Shown: piece after piece, positions 9,350-18,800 of the stretch
Layout: every line of letters begins with the position of its first letter
How positions within the stretch are numbered: the stretch's first letter is position 1
Source: an uncultured Bacteroidota bacterium
GTDB taxonomy: Bacteria > Bacteroidota > Bacteroidia > Bacteroidales > UBA12077
DNA length: 64,000 bases
Assembly (NCBI GenBank): GCA_913055635.1
Contig: CAJXLK010000001.1
Span: 32,626-96,625 of the forward strand
Direction: 5' to 3'
Program-made: the position numbers and the translations under genes
The notes under the pieces: model-generated
The model's database searches: none
What the model was told of the DNA's origin: nothing
The model's input: the letters and a program-made list of their open reading frames with translations, nothing else

Positions 9350-9988
9350 ATGGACTCAATTGAACGCATCACACAAGAAGCCAGCACCTATTTCAGCCAG
9401 GCCCATGCCAGCCACCGCTGGGACCATACCCTTCGGGTTTACCGTTTAAGTCACCAGATTGGGGAAAAAGAAGGGGCAAATCTGGAGATTCTTCTTCCTG
9501 CTGCCTTGTTGCATGATATAGCGAGGGCACGGGAGGATGCCTCGAAAGGCGGGCTTTGTCATGCCCGGGAAGGGGCCCGCATGGCTGGTGAAATGCTTCG
9601 CGGGCTGCAATGGCAGGAACGAAGCGTAGAGGCTGTGGTCCATTGCATTGCCGCCCACCGGTTTCGCAATGAGGTGACCCCCCAGACCCTGGAGGCCAGG
9701 GTTTTGTTTGATGCCGATAAGCTGGATTCGATCGGGGCAGTGGGCATCGGGCGCGCCTTCCTTTTTGCCGGTGAAACGGGCGCCCGCCTTCACAACAAAG
9801 ACATCAACCCCGAAGATGCCGCGGCTTACGGCCTGGAAGATACAGCCTACCGCGAATACCTGGTCAAACTAAGCCGCGTGAAAGACCGAATGATGACCCC
9901 TACGGGCAAAGACATGGCCCTGGAGCGCCATCAGTTCATGGAGAAGTTTTTCGAGCGCCTCAACCACGAATACGATGGTTGGGTTTGA
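9350..9988 (+). CDS. HD-domain metal-dependent phosphohydrolase
   Basis: The protein has 212 residues from the ATG at 9350. The metal-binding HD signature is present: H26 in 'HRWDHTLRVYRL', H55-D56 in 'ALLHDIARA', a histidine in 'IAAHRF' and a late Asp in 'LFDADKLDSIGAVGIGRAF'. This pattern matches the YedJ-like HD hydrolases, whose substrates are mostly unknown (nucleotides or other phosphate esters). A TATTTTTG element at 9336-9343 sits only 6 bp before this ATG, so the transcript may be nearly leaderless. An upstream start at 9326 would overlap that element. Confidence 0.85.
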   Translation: MDSIERITQEASTYFSQAHASHRWDHTLRVYRLSHQIGEKEGANLEILLPAALLHDIARAREDASKGGLCHAREGARMAGEMLRGLQWQERSVEAVVHCIAAHRFRNEVTPQTLEARVLFDADKLDSIGAVGIGRAFLFAGETGARLHNKDINPEDAAAYGLEDTAYREYLVKLSRVKDRMMTPTGKDMALERHQFMEKFFERLNHEYDGWV

Positions 9989-10073
9989 TTCTTGCGCCTT
10001 TAAATCGGTTATGCTGAATGAAACCCTCATGCACCGACTAGCACAAAAGGTAATGAATAAAACATGAGGGTTC

Positions 10074-10272
10074 CATGGCGGCGATCTACATAGCAGCGGC
10101 CCACCTGGCAACGACCCACCTGGCAGCGATCTACCTGACATCGAACTACATAGCAGCAACCCACATAGCAGCAACCCACCTGGCAGAGACCCACATAACA
10201 GCGATCTACATAGCAGCGGCCCACCTGGCAACGACCCACCTGGCAGCGACCGGCAGTGCTGAGGCATATATA
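10074..10272. repeat. 15-bp tandem repeat array, about 13 units
   Basis: A 15-bp unit with consensus CAGCGACCCACCTGG (variants CAGCGATCTACATAG and CAGCAACCCACATAG) repeats about 13 times. A block of three units occurs twice, at 10076-10120 and 10199-10243. Because 15 is a multiple of 3, both strands are open through much of the array, giving meaningless periodic reading frames. The unit does not recur elsewhere in the window. Confidence 0.92.
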
Positions 10273-10419
10273 GCAGCGACATACATTACCTGATGCTGGT
10301 TGAAAATTTTTGATTTTATTCTAATGGGTGGTTGATCATAATAATTATATATTGACGATCAATCAACAATTAAACAATGTTGCTCTTTTACTGGGATTGA
10401 TTTGACAGAACAGCTTGGT

Positions 10420-10515
10420 CAAAATCAACCAACATTTAGAGTTTAACGCTCGACCCCTACACAGGCAAAGAAGCTACACAGTCTTCGTCAAAATCAACCA
10501 ACATTTAGAGTTTAA
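10420..10515. repeat. Two copies of a dispersed AAAATCAACC...TTTAGAGTTTAA element
   Basis: Identical 27-bp copies, 'CAAAATCAACCAACATT' plus 'TAGAGTTTAA', occur at 10420-10446 and 10489-10515. Related copies are at 15365-15390 and 55851-55876, and a partial one is at about 20223-20238. All lie in the upstream gaps of plus-strand genes. Confidence 0.75.
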
Positions 10516-10538
10516 CCCAATTTTTTACAAATTAAAAT

Positions 10539-10567
10539 ATTGAATATTAGGCATTAGTGTATTTTTG
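10539..10567 (+). promoter_or_regulatory. Promoter of the blaI/blaR1 operon
   Basis: ATTG at 10539-10542, 17 bp of spacer, then TATTTTTG at 10560-10567 match the Bacteroidota promoter consensus. The expected transcription start, about 10574, falls at the edge of the first operator copy, as expected for a self-repressed BlaI-type operon. Confidence 0.55.
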
Positions 10568-10575
10568 CATCATTT

Positions 10576-10611
10576 AACTAAAATTATAGTTGCATAACTA
10601 AAAATTTAGTT
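10576..10611. promoter_or_regulatory. Double operator for the BlaI/MecI-type repressor
   Basis: Two 16-bp dyads lie exactly 20 bp apart: AACTAAAATTATAGTT at 10576-10591 and AACTAAAAATTTAGTT at 10596-10611. The second has 7-bp arms (AACTAAA/TTTAGTT). They sit just downstream of the promoter and 97 bp before blaI. BlaI/MecI dimers are known to bind paired dyads near their own promoter. The assignment is inferred from position and symmetry. Confidence 0.6.
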
Positions 10612-10707
10612 GTATAATTGTATGTAGAGTGAATGAAAAAATGCCTGCCATTCATTGAGCTGGTAGGTGGGATGGTGGAATTGAACCACAATTAAAACCA
10701 ACGATAT

Positions 10708-11127
10708 ATGAAGAACAAAGATATAAAGTCGCTTACCCGGTCGGAGGAACAGGTTATGCAGATATTGTGGGACCTGGGCAAGGGGTTTGTCCGGGATATC
10801 CGCGAGCAGATGAGCGCCCCCCGTCCGGCATACAACACAGTGTCCACCATTGTGCGGATCCTGGAAAAGAAAGGCTTTGTGTCGCACCAGGCCTATGGCA
10901 ATGCCCATCAGTACTTTCCGCTGGTTACCAAAGCTGAATATTCAAAAAACCGCATCAAATCGCTTTTAAAAAATTATTTCAAAAACTCCTACAGCGAGCT
11001 GGTTTCCTTCTTTGCCCGGGAGCAGAACATGTCGGTTCAGGAGATGGAGGAGATCATGGAGATCATGGACCAGCAGATCAAAAGCCAACAGAACCAGGGC
11101 AGCAGCGGAGAACAGAAATCTGAATAG
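10708..11127 (+). CDS. BlaI/MecI/CopY-family transcriptional repressor
   Basis: A 139-residue winged-helix repressor. 'LTRSEEQVMQILWDLGKGFVRDI', 'PAYNTVSTIVRILEKKGFVSHQAYGNAHQYFPLV' and the Lys-rich dimerisation helices are typical of the family. In the known systems the repressor is inactivated by proteolysis triggered by the membrane sensor BlaR1. It is followed after 44 bp by the BlaR1-like gene, forming the usual pair, and a double dyad upstream suggests autorepression. No beta-lactamase or copper gene is next to it, so the signal and the other targets are unknown. Confidence 0.92.
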   Translation: MKNKDIKSLTRSEEQVMQILWDLGKGFVRDIREQMSAPRPAYNTVSTIVRILEKKGFVSHQAYGNAHQYFPLVTKAEYSKNRIKSLLKNYFKNSYSELVSFFAREQNMSVQEMEEIMEIMDQQIKSQQNQGSSGEQKSE

Positions 11128-11171
11128 GCAGCACCCCATTTTGGCAACGACATACAGAAAATCAAATCATT

Positions 11172-12503
11172 ATGACAAATATTGTAAATTATCTTTTGGA
11201 ATCGGCAGCAGCCCTGGCGTTATTTTATCTTGTGCACCGTTTGTTCATCGCAAACCGGACGCCCTTCGCCTGGCAAAGGCTGTTTTTATTGGGCGGCATA
11301 TTTTTCTCAGCCCTGCTGCCCCTGTTTCACATCTCCCTGAGCCCGGAATCGCCCCTGGCAGCTTTTCCTCATTTGTTGCTGGATCCTGTGGTGGTTTCCG
11401 CCGGATCAAACGTCGAATCGGCTACCGGGGCTTTCTCCGGATACAGCCCTGCAGATGCCGGGATAATCCCTTCTATGTTGTATTACACCTATTGGGCGGG
11501 TGTTTTAGCCGTAACAGCATTGCTTTTTCACCGCATCTTCAAAATCATTCAAATGCGAAGGGTTGGCCGCACACACCATCATGGCCAATACCAGCTGATA
11601 GCCCTGGACAGGGATACGCCTACCTTTTCCTTTTTCAATCAGATCTTCATAAGAAAAGAGGAAATGAAGGACCCTCAGACCCGTTATTACATCCTTTCGC
11701 ATGAGCTGGTGCATGTCAGGCGGCTCCATTCTCTGGACAACCTTTTCGCCGAGATGGTGTCTGCCGTCCAGTGGTTCAACCCTTTTATCTGGCTTCTGCG
11801 CAGGGAGCTGAAGCAGGTACACGAGTATGAAGCCGACCGGGCTGCCCTGGACCGGGCCGGCAATGTCCATCAATACACTTCCCTGCTTTTCCGCCAGACA
11901 TTCGGCATACCCCATATATCACCCGTCAACCATTTCCATTCTTCCATTAAAAAACGATTGCTTATGTTACGAAAATCGAAATCCATTACCGATCCAACCA
12001 GGGCCCTGATTTTTATCCCTCTGGTGGTTGCTCTGATCCTTGTCTTCGCCTGTTCGGAAAAAACGAACAAGAACGAACAGCCACAGAAGCAGGAAACCGT
12101 CACCAGCAAAGAAGCCGGGGCAGTATCCCAGCAGAAAGACCAAAAAAGCAAAGGCCAGATCGATACCGATGATGTGTTCATTGCTGTTGAAGAGATGCCT
12201 GAATTCCAGGGAGAGGGAGTGGCTGGCTTCAGGAGATACATACAACAGCAGGTTACCTACCCTGAGGAAGCTGCGGAAAAGGGCCTGGAGGGAAATTCTT
12301 TCATCAAATTCATTGTGAACACCGAAGGTGTGGTGGAAAATATTGAAGTCGCCCGAAGTTCGCACGAGATGCTGGATCAGGCTGCGATTGAGGCAATAGA
12401 AGGCGCTCCAAAGTGGAAGCCAGGCAAGCAGGATGGCCATAAAGTGAAGGTCCGGTTTACCATGCCCGTTGCCTTCAGGCTGTCTGATAAGCAGAATAGA
12501 TAA
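11172..12503 (+). CDS. BlaR1-like M56 family membrane peptidase with TonB C-terminal domain
   Basis: The protein has 443 residues. Hydrophobic segments lie near residues 5-20, 33-53, 105-125 and 277-297. The M56 zinc-peptidase motif HELVH is at 177-181, with a downstream 'HEYEADRAAL'. After the last membrane segment, which ends with a cysteine ('LILVFAC'), a Lys/Gln-rich linker leads to a TonB C-terminal-like domain (about 340-440: 'GFRRYIQQQVTYPEEAAEKGLEGNSFIKFIVNTEG'). In Bacteroidota this fusion replaces the penicillin-binding sensor domain of classical BlaR1, so the stimulus is probably an envelope event rather than a beta-lactam. It likely cleaves, or triggers cleavage of, the upstream repressor. 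Confidence 0.9.
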   Translation: MTNIVNYLLESAAALALFYLVHRLFIANRTPFAWQRLFLLGGIFFSALLPLFHISLSPESPLAAFPHLLLDPVVVSAGSNVESATGAFSGYSPADAGIIPSMLYYTYWAGVLAVTALLFHRIFKIIQMRRVGRTHHHGQYQLIALDRDTPTFSFFNQIFIRKEEMKDPQTRYYILSHELVHVRRLHSLDNLFAEMVSAVQWFNPFIWLLRRELKQVHEYEADRAALDRAGNVHQYTSLLFRQTFGIPHISPVNHFHSSIKKRLLMLRKSKSITDPTRALIFIPLVVALILVFACSEKTNKNEQPQKQETVTSKEAGAVSQQKDQKSKGQIDTDDVFIAVEEMPEFQGEGVAGFRRYIQQQVTYPEEAAEKGLEGNSFIKFIVNTEGVVENIEVARSSHEMLDQAAIEAIEGAPKWKPGKQDGHKVKVRFTMPVAFRLSDKQNR

Positions 12504-12550
12504 TTCTGTGACCAGCCGGAAGCCTGAATCCTTTCAGGATCTTATTGATT

Positions 12551-12582
12551 CCCCTGTTGGCGCTGCCATCAGGGGCTTGTTT
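12551..12582 (+). terminator. Rho-independent terminator after blaR1
   Basis: Arms CCCCTG (12551-12556) and CAGGGG (12570-12575) are followed by CTTGTTTTTT. It lies 48 bp beyond the blaR1-like stop codon. Confidence 0.6.
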
Positions 12583-12636
12583 TTTGCTTTTAACGGGGGG
12601 TGGCGGATGTTTTTTTATTTGGCGTTTGGGAGTATG

Positions 12637-12666
12637 TTTGAATATTGGCACGATGCTTTATATTTG
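12637..12666 (+). promoter_or_regulatory. Promoter of the threonine synthase gene
   Basis: TTTG (12637-12640), 18 bp of spacer and TATATTTG (12659-12666) match the Bacteroidota consensus closely. Transcription would start near 12673, giving a leader of about 208 nt before the chosen start codon at 12881. Confidence 0.6.
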
Positions 12667-12745
12667 TCATTGGAATCTGTAGTGGGTTTGTTTCCCGATG
12701 AATTCATGCCAGCTTACGGGGTATGTTGGTTTCCGCCCGTATTCC

Positions 12746-12783
12746 GGGCCTCCGAGACAGCCCCGGAGATGCCCTGTTTTTTT
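12746..12783 (+). terminator. Terminator-like hairpin inside the threonine synthase leader
   Basis: GGGC-CTCCG (12746-12754) can pair with CGGAG (12764-12768) and GCCC (12771-12774), leaving a two-base bulge, and is followed by TGTTTTTTT. Its position inside the leader, upstream of the coding region, is what a transcription attenuator would have. A related motif, CTGAGACAGCCC...GGAG, follows about 40 bp later and might provide an alternative fold. Confidence 0.4.
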
Positions 12784-12880
12784 CAGTGTCCCACTGAGAC
12801 AGCCCGGGAGGTGTGGCGGTTTTCCTCAGCGACCGGTAAACGTCAGTAATGTAGATATCTATCAAAGAAGGAACAGGTCT

Positions 12881-14125
12881 ATGCAATACACCACGCGCCA
12901 GCAAGATGATGACAACCGAGAGTTGATATCCACCCGGACAGGAGCTTCATACCCTTTTGCCCGACTGGAGGAATATTCAGAGGATGGAGGTTCTCTGGAG
13001 GTATGGCATCCTGATCAGGATAAAGTCCGCATCCGCAGTGGCTCCAGGATTTTCGAGCGTTTTTCCGGTTTTTTGCCTTTTGAGGCCCCTGATCCGGCGT
13101 TATCACTGGGTGAAGGCCATACACCGCTTTTATCGGGTGGTTCCTTATTGAATGATTACACCGGCAGCCGCGGGCTGCTGCTCAAGAATGAGACCCAGAA
13201 TCCCACGTGGAGTTTCAAGGACCGGGGCACCCTGGCCAGCATTTGGATGAGCCGGGAGATGAACGAACAGATGGTAGCCACCATTTCCACCGGGAATATG
13301 GGCCATTCGGTGGCCGCTTATGCCGGGCGGGCCAACATGCGGGCCCTGATCTTCGTGCCGGGATTTACCCCGCGCGAGAAGATCATGCCCATCGCCCTGC
13401 ATGGAGGGGATATCATCCGGGTTGAAGCCCCGGACTATGCCGCCATGAAAAAACAAATCCTGGAGATGGCCGGCCGCCTCGGTTTACGGATCGTCTCGGG
13501 CAACGGCCCCCTGCGCATCGAAGGATATAAGCTCACTGCCTTTGAACTCTATGAACAGATGCAGGGCAACATCCCCGATTACATCGCTGTGCCTGTCTCT
13601 GCCTGCGGCCATATACGCGGCATTTTTAAAGGTTTCCGCGAATTGCACCAGGCCGGCTACATTGATCGCCTCCCCACGATGGTGGTGGTCCAGGCTGCCA
13701 ACAATGCCCCCCTGGCAAAACCCCTTGAAAACGGCAAATACCAGGTGGAGCCTTTTACCCATGTCGATACCCTGGCCGAAGCCATTACCACCGGCAATCC
13801 AATGGGGGGGGCGGAAATCATGGAGAAAGCCGCCCGATACGGGTGGCTGGGCGCAACCGTTTCCGAAGAACAAATACTGGAGGCCCAGAACATGCTCGCC
13901 CGTGCCGGTTTTTTCGTTGAACCGGCCTCGGCCACCAGCCTCTATGCCGTTAAAAAACTCATCGGAGCCGGACAAATCAACCCCGATGCCCGCGTTGTGG
14001 CAATGCTGACCGGCAGCGGCCTGAAGGATTTTGATGTTTTCCGCCATCATTCCATCCAGGTCAGCGATTACCCGCTGGAACAGCTCGAAAAAAGCTTGTG
14101 GCAAAATCATTTGCAAAAGCAATAA
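12881..14125 (+). CDS. thrC: Threonine synthase-like PLP enzyme
   Basis: The protein has 414 residues from the ATG at 12881, which is preceded by a purine-rich AAAGAAGGAACAGG. A frame open back to 12698 exists but its first 61 residues are low complexity and unlike the family. It is a fold-type II PLP enzyme: the Schiff-base lysine is K113 in 'TWSFKDRGT', the phosphate loop is 'STGNMGHSVAAYAG', and 'GHTPLL' precedes them. Threonine synthase converts O-phosphohomoserine to threonine. The gene is not in a thrABC cluster here. A threonine synthase-like enzyme of other specificity cannot be excluded. It may be controlled by the long leader. Confidence 0.82.
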   Translation: MQYTTRQQDDDNRELISTRTGASYPFARLEEYSEDGGSLEVWHPDQDKVRIRSGSRIFERFSGFLPFEAPDPALSLGEGHTPLLSGGSLLNDYTGSRGLLLKNETQNPTWSFKDRGTLASIWMSREMNEQMVATISTGNMGHSVAAYAGRANMRALIFVPGFTPREKIMPIALHGGDIIRVEAPDYAAMKKQILEMAGRLGLRIVSGNGPLRIEGYKLTAFELYEQMQGNIPDYIAVPVSACGHIRGIFKGFRELHQAGYIDRLPTMVVVQAANNAPLAKPLENGKYQVEPFTHVDTLAEAITTGNPMGGAEIMEKAARYGWLGATVSEEQILEAQNMLARAGFFVEPASATSLYAVKKLIGAGQINPDARVVAMLTGSGLKDFDVFRHHSIQVSDYPLEQLEKSLWQNHLQKQ

Positions 14126-14237
14126 GACCGGACTATTTTCGCAGCATTGATCCGTTTGGATGCCCGGATCAGGTGATTGAAATAAACCATAGGAAAAAAT
14201 ACATCACTGAAGTTTTACCAGGTTAAATCCCCATTTC

Positions 14238-15320
14238 ATGCATAGATCTAAACTTTTCAGGATATTGCTTTTTCTGGTGGCAGGGATCCTGATTTTTATT
14301 TATATCTATAAAGATTTAAAGTTCAGCAAAATACAGAATGCTGTCAGCACCCTGCATTATGAATGGATTGTGCTGTCGGGGGTTTTTGGATTGCTGAGTC
14401 ATTTTATAAGGGCTTTGAGGTGGAATTTGCTCATCGAGCCGCTTTCCCACCGGCCCCGGGTTTACAACACCTACCTGTCGGTTTTGGTGTTGTACCTGTT
14501 TAATATTTTGATTCCCAGAGGCGGAGAAGTGGCCCGTTGTTCTGTGATCACCCGCTACGAAAAAATACCTTTCACCAAGCTGCTGGGCACGGTCGTTTCG
14601 GAACGCCTGGCTGATCTGGTTACATTTTTGCTGATCGTAGGCGTGCTCCTGGCCTGGGACATGTCCTATTTTCGCCGTCTGATCAACAACAACCAGCATC
14701 TTTCCTGGGATATTGGAGCCGTTGGAACTGGCGGGCTGATTGCCGTCGGCATCATGGCCATTGTGATTGTGGCCCTGGTGGTGATATTTAAACGCTCATC
14801 CTCCGGCAGCAAGTTTCGCAGCGTGGTGTTCAAACTGCTCGGGCAATTCCGCGAAGGCGTGCAGACCATCCGTGGAAGCCGCAACAAATGGCTGTTCATC
14901 TTATATACCTTTCTGATCATCTTCCTCTGGCTGATGATGCTTTATGTGGTCTTTTTTGCCTATGAGCCCACCAGCCACCTTACTTTCAGCACCGCAGTGA
15001 TTACTTTTGCCATCAGTTCATTTGCTTTCCTTTTGCCCATACAGGCAGGTCTGGGCGCCTGGCACTTTATCGTGATCCAGTGCCTGTTCCTGTTTGGTGT
15101 CGACATGGACCATGGAGCCGTTTTTGCCCTGGTGGCCCATACCTTTACCAACCTGGTTTTCCTGGCTGCCGGTACACTGGCGTTTATGCTTTTGCCGGTG
15201 GTCAACCAGCGCCGCGTTAAGAAATTGAGCTTTAAGGAGATGGCCGCCCGGGAAGAGGAGACCCCCCAAACCCCCTGGCCCGCCGAAGAAAGTGATCATT
15301 CGAACAAAACGATTGACTGA
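14238..15320 (+). CDS. Lysylphosphatidylglycerol synthase TM region-like membrane protein
   Basis: A 360-residue integral membrane protein with about eight hydrophobic helices and the conserved features of the LPG_synthase_TM/UPF0104 family: 'GLLSHFIRALRWNLLIEPL' early, 'LFNILIPRGGEVARCSVI', 'LGTVVSERLADLVTFLLIVG' and a late glycine-rich 'LPIQAGLGAWHFIVIQCLFLFGVD'. The soluble transferase domain of MprF is absent, as in most Bacteroidota members. Proposed roles include lipid flipping or transport, but none is established for this group. The C-terminus is a charged cytoplasmic tail. It is separated from threonine synthase by 112 bp. Confidence 0.85.
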   Translation: MHRSKLFRILLFLVAGILIFIYIYKDLKFSKIQNAVSTLHYEWIVLSGVFGLLSHFIRALRWNLLIEPLSHRPRVYNTYLSVLVLYLFNILIPRGGEVARCSVITRYEKIPFTKLLGTVVSERLADLVTFLLIVGVLLAWDMSYFRRLINNNQHLSWDIGAVGTGGLIAVGIMAIVIVALVVIFKRSSSGSKFRSVVFKLLGQFREGVQTIRGSRNKWLFILYTFLIIFLWLMMLYVVFFAYEPTSHLTFSTAVITFAISSFAFLLPIQAGLGAWHFIVIQCLFLFGVDMDHGAVFALVAHTFTNLVFLAAGTLAFMLLPVVNQRRVKKLSFKEMAAREEETPQTPWPAEESDHSNKTID

Positions 15321-15364
15321 GATGATTTACCCATGCATTGGGGTAAACGATTGGCCCTGCAGTT

Positions 15365-15624
15365 CAAAATCAACCATCTATTGGAGTTTGTACAATATTA
15401 TTTCCGGTGAAGCAGTTGCAAAGGGGAGCGGTTTATGATTTATATGACTTGAATGCATATTTTAAACGGTTATCCCGGTGAAGATTTTGTAAATGAGGAG
15501 AATAATATGCTATGTGTCTGTTAATGAAAATTTTGAATTGAAATTATTCGGTGAAGCAGTTGCAAAGGGGAGCGGAATCTGTTAAAATGGTTTTCCTGGT
15601 GAAGAAGTTGCAAAGGGGAACAGG
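15365..15624. repeat. Interspersed GGTGAAGCAGTTGCAAAGGGG motif, three copies
   Basis: A 26-27 bp motif beginning GGTGAAG(C/A)AGTTGCAAAG occurs at 15406-15431, 15550-15575 and 15598-15624, with a degenerate fourth copy near 15477. A copy of the dispersed AAAATCAACC element lies at 15365-15390. The remaining sequence up to 15833 shows no gene. Confidence 0.75.
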
Positions 15625-15833
15625 TTTTCTTCAAATGACTTGTGTTTTTTTCGGGATTGCCATACATTTAAATATGGCCCAAACCCTATAGCAGATCTCA
15701 GACTTACTGACATTCAATCATTATAATCAGAAGGCCATCTTGATGAAAAGTGAAAATTTTGCCTAAGGGCTTTTCTGTCAGGACATTTAGAAGTTGGACT
15801 AAATTATGGCCGATATTTTTTTAGCTTAAAGCG

Positions 15834-18800
15834 ATGTATACAGAGGAATCTAATCGCAGCACCGGGGCAAAAATATTTTTAAGGTTTCCCAGCTTGAAGC
15901 CATTGGTGGTGATGGTGTTTATGATTTGTTCCCTCGGCGCTGGGGCGCAGGTTTTTTCGGTATATGACATCAATACCGGCGATTATCCTATTGTTGAGGC
16001 CCGTTTTTTGTATTTGGATTCTTCCGGCCGCCAGGTGTTGGATATGGAGCCCGGTGATTTGCAGATCACTGAGAAGGGGAGGTCGGCCCGTGTTTTGGAT
16101 ATTGCCCCGCCCGGGCGCCAATCCGGCCGGAAACTCTCCGTGGTATTGGCTTTTGATGTCTCCAGTTCGATGGAACAACAGCGCCTGGGTATGGCCCGTT
16201 CGGCAGCCCTCAAATTTCTCCGCCTTTTGCCGCTTGAAACTTCCGAGTGTGCTGTCTCCAGCTTTGACCAGTTGAATTACCTGAATTGTGATTTCACCCA
16301 TAACCCTGAGCGCCTGCGGCAATCGATCCGCTCTCTGCGGGCACGCGGGGGCACCAATTACAATTCCGGTTTTATTACCCCCTATTCGGGTGCTTTGAAA
16401 ATAGCCCAACAAGGCCGGTTCAAAAGGGTCGTGATTTTTCTCACCGATGGCCTGGGCCGGGGTGACCGCAAGAAGATCATCCGCCAGGCCAACCGCCACA
16501 ACATTACGGTTTACCCGGTCACCGTCAATATGGCCACCCCGCAGATATTGAAAGACATTGCCCGGCAAACGGGCGGGCGTTATTTTGGGAAGGTCAACAG
16601 GGTGAGCCGGGCAAAGGCCATCTATGATGAGATTTTTGTTCATGCCAGCTCCCTGGAGGCCGGCACCCTCACCTGGAAGAGTCCCAACGCCTGTTCGCGG
16701 AAGATTCCCACGGTCTTTCAGTTGCTGGGCCAACGGTACAGAACCCGTTATCGCCTTACCCCTGACCAGCAGGTTAGGTTGGAGGTGGATCCGCGTTATG
16801 TAAGATTAAGATCAACGGCTTCGCTTGATGCCGCTCCGACCCGCGATGCAGGCCCCTCTCAGGAGGCTGCTTCATCCGGGAAAACCTTTGCCAATGAGGA
16901 TACTTCAGCTGGTCATGCCATTTCTAATAGGGATACTTCCTCCGGGAAAACCTTTTCTCCCGGAAATGCTTCGCCTGGTCCAACCTTAACACCCGTAGAT
17001 AGTTCTCCTGGTCAAACCATTTCCAAGGGGGCTGCTTCATCCGGGAAAATCCTTTCTAAAGGTTTCCTGCGGTTCAACCGGAAAAACAGCCGAAGCGTGA
17101 TGCTGCGGGCTGTTCATGGGGGGTTCACCATTGAAGGTTTACACACCGGTCAAAAAACCGGTTTTACCATCCGGCCCGGCCGGAACCTGCCTTTTTACCT
17201 TGAGCAGGGTGCACAGATGCGGGTAAATATTGCCCCTGATTCGGGCCGTGGTGGGAGTAGCTACGGCCGGGTAGCCATAAAGAACGACCGGTGTCCGGAT
17301 GCCTATTTTTATGTGAAGGGGCCAGGCCGGGATGATGGGCGGCCCCTGAAGCTGGTCACCCCCAATGGCGGGGAGGTCTTCACCCCGGGGATGCAGGCAC
17401 CCATAGCCTGGGAAGGGCTGGCCGGGGAGGACAGCGTAAGGTTTTATCATTCGGGCGATGGTGGTGATCACTGGCAATTGATCGGCAGCAGTGATGGGTT
17501 AAAGACAAGTTGGGAAGTGCCGGCCGATACCGGCGACGAGAATTTGATCCGCCTTGAGCAGGGTGAGGCCGCAAGAGGTCAACTTACGGTGGATTCGCTG
17601 ATGAGTCCGGCAGGCAGGGATTATAAAGCGCATAATGCCCGATTTGTAGGTTCGGGACAGTATATGGTGACCATGGAAGATGATCACCGGCTGAAGTTTT
17701 GGGAGGGGGGAAGTGGTGCTTTTATCCGTTCACTGCCGTTGCACCGGGACTGGATTTATAACATAAGCCAGAGTCCGGGCGGGGGTCGCATCGTTACCGC
17801 CAGCGATGACGGTCAGGCCAAAATTGTGCGGCTGAAAACGGGCAAGGTGGAGGAGACTTTATACATCAACAGCTGGGGTTTGAACCAGGCCGTTTTTCAT
17901 CCCTCGGGCCGAAAGATCCTGACAGCAGGCGATGATGGAGCTGTCCGGGTATGGGATGCCGCCACGGGCAAACACCTCTATGGGATGTTGGCCCATCAGG
18001 GATGGGTGATGGATGTGGCGGTCAGTCCCGATGGCCGGCGCATTGTCACCTGCGGGGATGACCGCCAGATCAGGATATGGCAGATGGGCAGCGGGCGTCA
18101 TCTGAAGACCTTGTCTGCCCACCGCAACTGGGTTTACGATGTGGAATACAGTCCCGATGGCCAGCGCATCCTGAGCGCTTCCAAGGATTCAACTTTTCGC
18201 CTGTGGGATGGTTCCAGCGGGAAGTTGTTGGTGACCAACCGCCGGCACAGCGGGAAGGTATATCAGGCCACCTTCAGTAAGTCGGGCAAGCGGATTTTGA
18301 CGGCCAGCCGCGATGGTACGGCCCGGGTCTGGGACAGCAGCGGGAACAAACAGCTGGCTGTCATCGAGGCCCCGGGCGAGAGTTGGTTCCACCGGGCCCA
18401 TTTTGCCCCCGACGGCCAGCGCATCATTACGGCCAACAGCCGGCGGAGAGTTAACGTTTGGCTGAGCGATGCCTCAAAGCCCTTTCGCAGTGATGTTTCC
18501 GACGGGCCTTTCCGCATCATTGCACCCCGGCCCAAGCTCAAAAAGGCCTCAATGGGCCGCAGCCCGGTCGGCCACCCTGTGGATGCCCTTATTGACGGGT
18601 TCTTTACCAATCCTTCTGAACATCCCATTCAGGTTCAGTCGGTGGAGGTCACCGGCCATGACCGGCAGGATTTTCAACTTGTCTCGGGTTTTCAGCCTTT
18701 TCAGTTGCCACCCGGGGAATCGCGGGATCTGGAGGTCAGCTTCAAACCCTCATCCATTGGCCAGCGGAAGGCCCGGATCCGGGTCATTACGACCACCGAT

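Noticed and set aside
10027..10293. Periodic open frames of about 70 codons on both strands
   Set aside because: Pure translation of the 15-bp array with no start signal or recognisable protein.
12706..12849. Leader peptide of 47 codons before threonine synthase
   Set aside because: Only about four Thr codons and no run of regulatory codons; not convincing as an attenuation peptide.
12698..12880. N-terminal extension of threonine synthase
   Set aside because: The extra 61 residues overlap the leader hairpin, are unlike the family, and a purine-rich site precedes the ATG at 12881.
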